Source of the DNA: Tunturiibacter gelidiferens
Lineage (GTDB): Bacteria > Acidobacteriota > Terriglobia > Terriglobales > Acidobacteriaceae
DNA: 64,000 nucleotides
NCBI RefSeq assembly: GCF_014201335.1
Contig: NZ_JACHEB010000005.1
Location: 434,001-498,000 of the forward strand
Direction: 5' to 3'
Shown here: one piece after another, positions 57,456 to 64,000 of the stretch
Numbering within the stretch: the first letter of the stretch is position 1
Layout: each line of letters begins with the position of its first letter
The notes under the pieces: generated by a model
Seen by the model: the letters and a program-made list of their open reading frames with translations, nothing else
Told to the model about the DNA's origin: nothing
Databases searched by the model: none
Translations under genes and position numbers: made by a program

Positions 57456-57729
57456 GGTCAGAATCAGAACACGAAGCGTAAGAGAGTTAGCGCAAATCTG
57501 CGCAAGGATCGTCGATTTTTCTGCGGAGGCGCTTCATCTGAACATCGATTACGTTATCGATGGGGGTGAATCGTGATACTTCCTTCCAGACATCTGAATC
57601 CTACCCCGCGGATTGTGTGCAGGAGCTTGACCGGAAAAGGTATGCTGGCCAAATCGCGACAAACCAGATGGCCAGCCGGGTACGAATATTCGCGGGGCGA
57701 GTGAATGTCACTGTTCCGGCTCCCGAAGA

Positions 57730-58730
57730 ATGCTTTTTCTAATCAGACTTGGCTACAGTATGGCGCCACTACAAGACCGCATGCTGCGGTTCTTCTTCCT
57801 CCTTTTAGTAGCGGCACCTATCGGGTTGATCTTGGCCGGTTTCGCGGGCTACCGAATCGCGAAAAGAGCGCTGTTGCCCCTTGATCTGATGGCCGCCCGA
57901 GCCGAGTCGATTACGGCAAGTAATCTGAATGATCGAATCGTAGTTGAACACCCACATGACGAGTTGGGCCATATGGCAAAGGTGCTCAACCATCTTCTGG
58001 AACGTCTGGAGCAGGCTTTCGTTCAGCTACAGCGATTTACTGCCGATGCGGCGCACGAGCTCCGCACTCCCCTATCGTCTCTCCGTGCCACAGGAGAGGT
58101 CGCTTTACAAGAAAGCCGCAATGAGTCTGGTTATCGAGAGTCAATTGGCAGCATGCTTGAGGAAACAACCCGTCTCAATCAAACGATCGACGGACTTCTT
58201 TTGCTGGCACGCGCCTTTTGCTGGCACGCGCCGAGACGACACGGTCCGACGGTACGAACACGTCGTTCTCTCTGATTGAACTTATTGATGAAATTCTTGC
58301 CCTCTTAAAGGTACTACTCGAGAGCGGCACATTACTGTACGGCACGACCGTGATGACAGTGGGGCCACGCTTCTGTTTGCAGATCGCAGTCTGGTCCGTG
58401 TGGCGCTTTTGAACGTGCTGCATAATGCAGTCAAGTTTTTCTCCCGATCAGTCAACGATTCATATTGGTTTTTCGCGCCATGACACCGATGGCCGCGTCT
58501 TTCAAAGGGTCTGTGTTCACGATAGCGGACCCGGAGTTGCAACTGGAGAAGTTACTCAGGTCTTTGAGCGATTCTTTACGAGCAACTCGCCTAACACTTC
58601 AAAGTACAGTGGATCTGGGCGCGGGCTTTCGATCGCAAAGTTGATCGTCGACCGTAACGGCGGTCAGATTTTCTTTGATATGTCAGTTGAGCACGGGGCC
58701 AAATGCTGTGTCGATCTTCCGTTGCTCTGA
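57730..58730 (+). pseudogene. Sensor histidine kinase, multiply frameshifted
   Basis: The remains of a HAMP-type kinase: a membrane helix (FFFLLLVAAPIGLILAGFAG), HAMP (ALLPLDLMAARAESITAS), HisKA with FTADAAHELRTPLSSLRATG, and HATPase_c with VCVHDSGPGVATGEVTQVFE and GSGRGLSIAKLIVDRNGG. Three lesions are visible: a 17-base tandem duplication at 58199-58232 after DGLLLLARA, a small shift near 58320, and an extra T in the run at 58436-58440. The N-terminus is also unclear. No full product is possible. Confidence 0.85.
58199..58232 (+). repeat. 17-bp perfect tandem duplication
   Basis: TTTTGCTGGCACGCGCC occurs twice without a gap. Removing one copy restores the kinase frame (LLLLARAETTRSDGTN), so the duplication is an inactivating mutation, probably replication slippage. 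Confidence 0.9.
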
Positions 58731-58766
58731 AGACTTCGTGAATTTCTAGATGCAGGTGGGTTCCTC

Positions 58767-59270
58767 TTACGCTAGTCGTGGGTAATGTCGTTGTCTTGCT
58801 CCGTGGAGACGGGTGATCCTGGGAGGAGTCGTATGAGCTTGGAAGAGAAAAGCTATCACAAAATAGGCCGCAGTGACCGCAGCTGCGAGGAGGAGAAGAC
58901 CCGCGCCACAGGCCATGCCCACCCCGGTGACGAGCCAGATGGTAGCGGCGGTGGTGAGGCCGTTGACTCGATCTTCTCTTACGAAGATCAGCCCAGCTCC
59001 GATGAAGCCGATGCCTGTGACGATCTGGGCTGCGACACGAGAGGGGTCGAGGACGACCACACCAGGAGTAAGTACGTCCGTGAGGCCATACTTGGAGACA
59101 AGCAGAAAGAGAGCTGCGGTGGTGCCGACAACAGTGTAAGTTCGGAGTCCAGCACTCTTGCGGCGAACTTCGCGCTCGAGTCCGATCAATGCAGAAAGTA
59201 AGAAGGCAGTACCGAGTTCAATGAATTGCTTAAGTCCTTGCCCCGCTGTGCCGAAGATCACCATGATCAC
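58767..59270 (-). CDS. MgtC/SapB family membrane protein
   Basis: A 167-residue inner-membrane protein with four to five hydrophobic helices. Family features are LLSALIGLEREVRRKSAGLR, the conserved VGTTAALFLLVS and GIGFIGAGLIFVREDRVNGL followed by TTAATIWLVTGVGMACG. MgtC proteins are linked to magnesium limitation, acid stress and control of the F-type ATP synthase. The length suits the short, single-domain form. Its neighbours are a broken kinase and an IolB-like pseudogene, so no operon partner is evident. Confidence 0.9.
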   Translation of the reverse strand: MIMVIFGTAGQGLKQFIELGTAFLLSALIGLEREVRRKSAGLRTYTVVGTTAALFLLVSKYGLTDVLTPGVVVLDPSRVAAQIVTGIGFIGAGLIFVREDRVNGLTTAATIWLVTGVGMACGAGLLLLAAAVTAAYFVIAFLFQAHTTPPRITRLHGARQRHYPRLA

Positions 59271-59366
59271 ATCCTAGCCCCGGACCGGAAAGTAAGCGAA
59301 GGGGGCCAGAACTTACATTTACCACTGACAACTCACACGAAACAGGGGTCACATTTCACAACACCT

Positions 59367-60024
59367 CACTGACGATCCACGACTTCGCGGTGTGCCGCCA
59401 TGATCCATACAAAATTCAAGCACGACCCTGGCATCGAGACATTGGGATGGTAGCCAGCAGGCAACAGTATCGCGTCACCTTCGCGAACAACCTCAATCTG
59501 TGCTGGGCTGATCTCATCTGTATAAACAAGTTGCATCCGAATGCTGGTGATGGCATATCAACATATACATAAATTTCTTCAAGCATTGCGGCGTGTTCGT
59601 GTGGTGGCCAGCTAGTCCAGTTACCGGGCAGAGACCGCGTAATACCGACGATGAGCCTGCCAGCCTGAATATTGCTGCCCAACAAGATACTGATTTCGCG
59701 GCGTGCGCCGTCGATCCCGACAACGAAATGAAGCTTTTCATCGCCCTCCACATTTTCAGCTGCAACAAACTGCAGGGGGTAGAGGCCGTCCACCGGCGCA
59801 GAACATTCCAGCAAATCGACCGTCTGTTCCGTGTGGATGGACATCAGCAATCCCTTAGGGACATACAAAGCATCGTTTCGCTTCATTGTGAAAGAATCAC
59901 CATCCACAGATACGACACATGTACCCCGTAGGCAGATCAGTCCGGTTTCTTGGCCATCATTCGAGAAACAAATCTTCGAATCGGATTTATCGAGCAGTAC
60001 GCGGCCATAGCTCACCAGCTTCAT
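59367..60024 (-). pseudogene. iolB: IolB/KduI-like 5-deoxy-glucuronate isomerase, single frameshift
   Basis: Cupin-fold isomerase of inositol catabolism. The first frame gives LVSYGRVLLDKSD, DALYVPKGLLMSIHTE, LPGNWTSWPPHEH and LEEIYVYVD, including the His and Glu metal ligands expected of IolB. At about 59536 one base is missing; the continuation LVYTDEISPAQIEVVREGDA and LLPAGYHPNVSMPG lies in the next frame and ends at a stop at 59367. The rebuilt protein, about 219 residues, is also shorter than typical IolB at about 270. It is divergent from the inositol oxygenase gene, so inositol is the likely theme. Confidence 0.8.
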
Positions 60025-60205
60025 TGTCCATCGGAGGGTTGAACAAAAATTCTGCGCCCCCGTTCATTTGCAGTCCCGGTGTTCAACCGCTTTGTCATTG
60101 CATTTCACCTTTCCGACCGACAACCGCCAGGAATCGATACCTCTCCCGGCTGCAGAGGCAGCTCGTTGCAAAAATATCTTGCCAGACAATCTCTATTTTG
60201 GCTAT

Positions 60206-60219
60206 AGTTAGCGGTAACT
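60206..60219 (+). promoter_or_regulatory. LacI-type operator candidate between iolB-like and MIOX genes
   Basis: AGTTAGCGGTAACT has perfect AGTTA/TAACT arms around GCGG. It lies 31 bases upstream of the inositol oxygenase ATG. The core GTTAGCGGTAAC recurs upstream of other genes in the window. The gap 60025-60249 has no gene. Confidence 0.6.
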
Positions 60220-60249
60220 TTGTAGGCAGATCGCCAAGAGGAGCGCCAT

Positions 60250-61122
60250 ATGAGCTCAACACCGCAAATCTCCGAGCTTCACAAAAACCCATTATCCCCC
60301 GATATGGATGAATGGGAGGAGTTCCTTGAAGGACGATATAAGGAAGGTAAATCTGAAACAGAGTTTCGCCAATATGACGCAGAAGCCGATCCCGGTGTCG
60401 CCGAATTCTACCGCCTAAACCACACCTATCAAACTCACGCTTACGCGTTGGATAAAGAACATCAATACTTCTCGCTTACGCGTGGCGAAAAGAGCATTTG
60501 GGAAGCAGCCGAATTCCTAAACACATTGGTCGATGACAGCGACCCCGACACCGATTTGACGCAACTCGAACATCTGCTCCAAACCTCAGAGGCGATTCGG
60601 AGAGATGGCCATCCGCGCTGGATGGTGGCAACAGGATTCGTGCATGATCTCGGCAAATGTCTTTGCCTCTACGGCGAACCCCAGTGGGGAGTGGTCGGGG
60701 ATACCTTCCCAACAGGCTGCGCTTATTCTGACGCAGTCGTTTTTCCAGAATATTTCCAAGCCAACCCCGACTCTCAAAACCCGCATTACCAGAAAAAATT
60801 GGGCATCTACGAAGAAAACTGTGGCTTGGACAAAGTGACGATGTCCTTCGGACACGATGGCTACATCTATCAGGTCATGAAAAATTACCTGCCCTTGGAG
60901 AGCGTGTACATGCTGCGGTATCACTCGTTCTATGCTTGGCATCGGCACAGCGCCTACGACTATCTGTGCAACGAGCAAGACCGCGCGATGTTGCCCTGGG
61001 TTCTGAAGTTCAACCCATATGATCTCTATTCCAAGGGGCATATCAAGCCGGACTTCAAGCAACTCAAGCCTTATTACGATGACTTATTTGCGGAATTCTT
61101 TCCGGATAAAATTGCTTGGTAA
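60250..61122 (+). CDS. Inositol oxygenase (MIOX)
   Basis: A full-length di-iron oxygenase of 290 residues that converts myo-inositol plus O2 to D-glucuronate. The HD-domain core shows SEAIRRDGHPRWMVATGFVH, then DLGKCL, GEPQWGVVGDTFPTGC and RYHSFYAWH. The six iron ligands of the mouse enzyme have counterparts: His121, His132, Asp133, His202, His225 and Asp258; substrate-binding Lys136 and Lys262 are also in place. GAGG 8 bases before the ATG supports the start. MIOX is well known in eukaryotes and less common in bacteria. Glucuronate produced here could enter the uronate route that includes UxaE. Confidence 0.93.
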   Translation: MSSTPQISELHKNPLSPDMDEWEEFLEGRYKEGKSETEFRQYDAEADPGVAEFYRLNHTYQTHAYALDKEHQYFSLTRGEKSIWEAAEFLNTLVDDSDPDTDLTQLEHLLQTSEAIRRDGHPRWMVATGFVHDLGKCLCLYGEPQWGVVGDTFPTGCAYSDAVVFPEYFQANPDSQNPHYQKKLGIYEENCGLDKVTMSFGHDGYIYQVMKNYLPLESVYMLRYHSFYAWHRHSAYDYLCNEQDRAMLPWVLKFNPYDLYSKGHIKPDFKQLKPYYDDLFAEFFPDKIAW

Positions 61123-61131
61123 ATGGCGGTC

Positions 61132-61356
61132 TAAGGCGAGAAGCCCCGTGATGATGTCCAAGTCAACGGCATGCTTTCCTTTGGCGAAAACACCGCCGAC
61201 AATGGAATTCTGACTCTCACTTACCTCGCCGATGTCGATGACTCCAAGAAACTGAGTCTCGGCATTTCCGCGCCTTTACTCGAAGCTATCGTGAATGCCT
61301 CCCTGAACATTCCCGCACTCACTCGCTCCCCCACTTCCGCGCTACTGGAGCCCTGA
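61132..61356 (+). CDS. Short coding-like frame, unknown
   Basis: From a stop near 61133 the frame reads VQVNGMLSFGENTADNGILT then LTYLADVDDSKKLSLGISAP and LLEAIVNASLN, with good codon flavour, ending at 61356. The only ATG is at 61171, giving 61 residues with no ribosome binding site. I do not recognise it; it may be the tail of a small beta-rich protein whose start was lost. Confidence 0.3.
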
Positions 61357-61409
61357 TCTTGTGTCTAAGATTCATTGTCCATGTTTCTGAAGGTGAGATA
61401 AGGCGTCTA

Positions 61410-61502
61410 ATGATATCCGTGGTCAACGCAATCAATCATGTGACGCTGGCGGTTCAGGACTTGGATTCAGTGCCTATGGCAGACCCGAGCCGAGTTTATT
61501 GA
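61410..61502 (+). pseudogene. VOC/glyoxalase-type N-terminal fragment
   Basis: A short frame beginning MISVVNAINHVTLAVQDLDS matches the first strand of vicinal-oxygen-chelate proteins (INHVTLAVxDLxxS), with the metal-binding His in place. It stops after 30 residues, and no later VOC motifs follow. Confidence 0.5.
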
Positions 61503-61707
61503 TCAACAGAAGGAAGCAACCATAAAGGCTGCCGGGTCTTAACAGGAAGCCCAGCACTTGTCACAGGAGGACAGAGACAAGTATCTGGATATGCGGTATG
61601 GCATGGTCAACTTCGAAGATATATCGCAACTGATTGACGAAGCGGTCGCCGACGCGGAAGTGCAGCACAAGGACGCTCAGCCCGTGAAGTCTCTGCATTA
61701 TGCGTAG
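61479..61707 (+). pseudogene. Coding-like remnant with internal stop
   Basis: The frame reads AEFIDQQKEATIKAAGS, a TAA, then QEAQHLSQEDRDKYLDMRYG and ISQLIDEAVADAEVQHKDAQ to a TAG. The helical, charged character on both sides of the stop suggests a broken gene. The family is not recognised. Confidence 0.35.
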
Positions 61708-61960
61708 GAAGAAACAGGAACGCCGCATGGTGTTCAGCGCACTGAAATTTCTGTTTCTCTATACGCTGATAGTGAGCTTTTTTGAACTTCGACGCTCCAC
61801 AGTACGACCACGAGTTGTATTCAGAACCATCGTGCTGCTTGGATTTCTCTTAGCGGGAATGTTTGGTTACTTCCTGCGATATCTAAGAGCGGCAGAACAC
61901 ATCGAAGAGATGAAGAGGTATGTAGCGCAGGAGTATCCCATAAAAGGCTCTATGAAGTGA
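61700..61960 (+). CDS. Possible small membrane protein
   Basis: An 86-residue frame with two hydrophobic helices (ALKFLFLYTLIVSFFEL and TIVLLGFLLAGMFGYFLRYL) and a charged C-terminus. ATG at 61700 or 61727. No family recognised and no strong ribosome binding site, but the composition is protein-like. Confidence 0.4.
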   Translation: MRRKKQERRMVFSALKFLFLYTLIVSFFELRRSTVRPRVVFRTIVLLGFLLAGMFGYFLRYLRAAEHIEEMKRYVAQEYPIKGSMK

Positions 61961-62190
61961 GGCGTTCAACGATGAAACCAGCATGGACCTGTACACGCTC
62001 TACGATAGGACAGTTAGCCGGGAAAAGTCTCGGCACGCGAGATAGTGGTCTTTACAATTTCCGGATACGACGATTTTCACCTTGGAGTTGGGAACAACTG
62101 AGAGGGCCGAAGCCAACGCACCAAACCCCCTAAAACATTACGCGGAGAAAGCAGCTTCCCAAATTGTCCCTAAGAGGAATCGAGTTCCGA

Positions 62191-62418
62191 TCACCATTTA
62201 TGGATGCATCCATAACGACGACCTTCTGTTTTTATCTCATCGACGCCGACATATAGTTCGCCTCCGTCAGCATTGGCAAAAGCAGCCATCGTTTGCGTTA
62301 GCTTCGCTGGTTGAATATCCTTAGACTTTAGGTCCGCGAAATGCCCCTCAGTCGTGTTAAGGATTTTCAGCACCTGTAAATCGGTGATTGGACGGATGTC
62401 GATTGGCATTGCAACCAT
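62191..62418 (-). pseudogene. Schlafen AlbA_2 domain fragment
   Basis: The frame gives LNTTEGHFADLKSKDI then LTQTMAAFANADGGELYVGV followed by D, the N-terminal signature of AlbA_2 putative DNA- or ATP-binding domains (FKxxLxKTISAFANxxGGxLxIGV). It stops after 75 residues whereas family members run to several hundred, so it is truncated. Confidence 0.6.
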
Positions 62419-62663
62419 TCTAGAGCAGCAAGTTACGAGAGCAATACCTTGGCCAACAGAACGGCTATGCCTCTGGATGATCTAATTTTGCGAGTCTATT
62501 GAGATACTGAAGATCGCCGGCGAGCATGGAACGCCTCGGCAGTTTCTGTGTATTCCCGGCGCTCGTATCTTCCGCACATAGATCTACCCCTAGCCAATTC
62601 TCTTCCATAGACCATTACAACTTGCGGGCTGATTTTCGCCTTTGTTTCGCCTATGCTGTGGAC

Positions 62664-62852
62664 ATGGGAGAGATGAAACGAGCAATCGCGTATGAGGAGA
62701 AGCAAGGTCAGTTGAGGGACCGGTTCGCTTCTACGCTCATAATAGCCGCCTCCATAATCGCCGCTGTCCGTTTGGCTCGGGACGAGAACATAGGGGAGTC
62801 CTCCCCACGTCTCAAATCCGTCATCTTAGACTGTGTTCCCTGGCACGAATGA
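62664..62852 (+). CDS. Small conserved-looking protein, unknown
   Basis: A 62-residue frame with a helical pattern: KRAIAYEEKQGQLRDRFAST, then LIIAASIIAAVRLARDENIG. I have a memory of similar short proteins in acidobacterial genomes, but I cannot name a family. GGGAGAG lies just before the second ATG (62673), which could be the true start. The upstream part of the open frame does not look coding. Confidence 0.4.
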   Translation: MGEMKRAIAYEEKQGQLRDRFASTLIIAASIIAAVRLARDENIGESSPRLKSVILDCVPWHE

Positions 62853-63606
62853 TCTTGAACGTTATTGTGAGGTAACTATGCCACCCGTTTATAAACTCGT
62901 CGCCGCCCCCACCTGCTACCGGCGGGTGATTTCCAAGGGCACCTTGAAACAGTGACATTCATTGCCGCGACTGAGAACGAGACCCATAAATGGTGGGCTG
63001 TGAATGTCGGACCTTTGAGAATGACTTTACGAAGATCGTGCCCCCGGAACTTGCAGCAATCATCGTAGCGCGGCTACGGCGGGGTGAGATAGTCGAATTT
63101 CCGAATCAATACGAATTATCGCAAGTGAAGGGAAATTTGGTGGCTGCTTCTTGGATTGAACGGCCAATCCTCGTTGTCGGCCGTTTTTGGTGTCACAAAT
63201 GCGGGAAGTGCGGTGACTCTCTGGTGACGAAGTGACTGCCAAATGGCCGAAAGTTCGTGCAAACCAGTGCAGGGTGAAAATTGGCCCATAACCGCGTCTC
63301 ACATGATGATTTATACGTTTGCACCAATCGAGGCAAATCTTGCAAATACACCGATACCCGCTTTCACGGCGATAACACCAAGACTTTGCACAGATTCATC
63401 ACGTTTTGTAGACGCGCTTGGCAAACACATTCCCAAGTGCCCGGGATTCTCTCCAGCCGGCTGACTTGGAGAAATCCACCCGCACAGGCCAGAGGCTTCG
63501 ACCAACAATCTCTCTTGAGATTGAAATCAGCGAAAGGAAACTCAATTTTGTGCGGATTTTCGCTAGTTTCTGCGGCAGCCAATCGCTCCTCCGAGACCAC
63601 GCAGGC
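62853..63606. other. Intergenic, no gene supported
   Basis: Short open frames occur, for example 62990-63235 with LRRGEIVEFPNQYELSQVKG, but none has a recognisable domain or good start. Possibly decayed coding sequence. Confidence 0.35.
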
Positions 63607-64000
63607 AAAATTGCGGTGGATGCAGTCTTAGGCGAACCGCGCTCCGACCGAATTCCCGTTAACAGGGAAAAATACAGGGAGTTTCGAGGATTTGTCCTGA
63701 AGTTATTAGCCCACGGCGGCTCGCGTTCCCTTGAATAAGAGCGATTTACCCCTTATCGAAACTTTATGGTCGGTGCACAAAACAGGGAATTAATTCCTCG
63801 GTATCAGGGAATTTAAATCGGTAATTTGGGAGGGTTGAGGTGATCTCCAGCACTGACTTCGTTCTTCCCACCTCTTCATTTATGGACATCGATGATCGCT
63901 TGTATCGATAACCCGCCGCTGATCTATTTGTTTCGCTTAACGGTCTTACTCCTAGCCTTGTGCGAAGCAAATTAATAACTGACGAGAAGACAACTTGTCG
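63607..64000 (+). repeat. Dispersed repeat A, copy 2
   Basis: About 394 bp up to the window edge that align with 31258-31637 in the same orientation. It includes the short tandem ACAGGGAAAAATACAGGGA, of which copy 1 has only one unit. The element may continue past the edge. Confidence 0.85.

Noticed and set aside
58785..59201. 138-codon plus-strand frame across the MgtC gene
   Set aside because: Antisense to a clear MgtC membrane protein.
62990..63235. 81-codon frame with a short Cys pair (CHKCGKCG)
   Set aside because: The cysteine cluster is suggestive, but there is no start signal or family, and neighbouring frames are broken.

Overview
The window looks like chromosomal DNA from a soil acidobacterium of the Acidobacteriaceae (Terriglobus, Granulicella or Edaphobacter type). 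This is inferred from two Oar-like TonB-dependent receptors with an N-terminal carboxypeptidase-regulatory-like domain, PEP-CTERM proteins, an S53 pro-kumamolisin peptidase, a propeller-type histidine kinase and several secreted proteins of acidobacterial style. No rRNA, tRNA, CRISPR array, intact transposase or integrase was found.

Region 1 (0.3-16.5 kb) is a sugar and amino-sugar utilisation cluster. It holds a LacI regulator, glucosamine-6-phosphate deaminase (NagB), an AgaS-type SIS isomerase/deaminase, a secreted alpha-galactosidase with a PKD domain, an unusual PfkB kinase-GatZ fusion, an APC permease, a TonB-dependent receptor and a UxaE-type tagaturonate epimerase. Together they suggest release and uptake of alpha-galactosides or galactosamine-containing glycans, with breakdown through tagatose phosphates.

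Region 2 (16.8-30.5 kb) is mixed: a LolA-like protein convergent with an MmpL-type transporter, a lone receiver protein, a bactofilin, two PEP-CTERM proteins, a DinB-fold protein, a Tat-exported bicupin of the oxalate decarboxylase type, a large secreted protein of unknown function and an FG-GAP repeat protein.

Region 3 (30.5-37.9 kb) is a decayed accessory island. It has two broken copies of a DNA methyltransferase, a broken DUF5681 gene, remnants of a recombinase-associated HTH gene, an SDR, an NAD-dependent formate dehydrogenase and a cyanase, plus dispersed repeats. One apparently intact MarR-SDR operon with clear operator palindromes sits inside it.

Region 4 (37.9-61.1 kb) starts with an S53 peptidase and a propeller histidine kinase/LuxR regulator pair. 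It then carries what I read as an inositol-phosphate scavenging locus: PafA-like phosphatase, GRP-family sugar transporter, LacI regulator, PI-PLC-like enzyme, TonB receptor and a full-length myo-inositol oxygenase, with an IolB-like pseudogene beside it. A shared palindrome close to GTTAGCGGTAAC lies upstream of the transporter/phosphatase pair, the receptor-PLC operon and the oxygenase; a weaker match lies upstream of uxaE. The locus is interrupted at 53.9-58.7 kb by mosaic and frameshifted pseudogenes (TolC, an outer-membrane barrel, a two-component pair).

Region 5 (61.1-64 kb) is low in genes, with small fragments and a second copy of the long dispersed repeat at the right edge.
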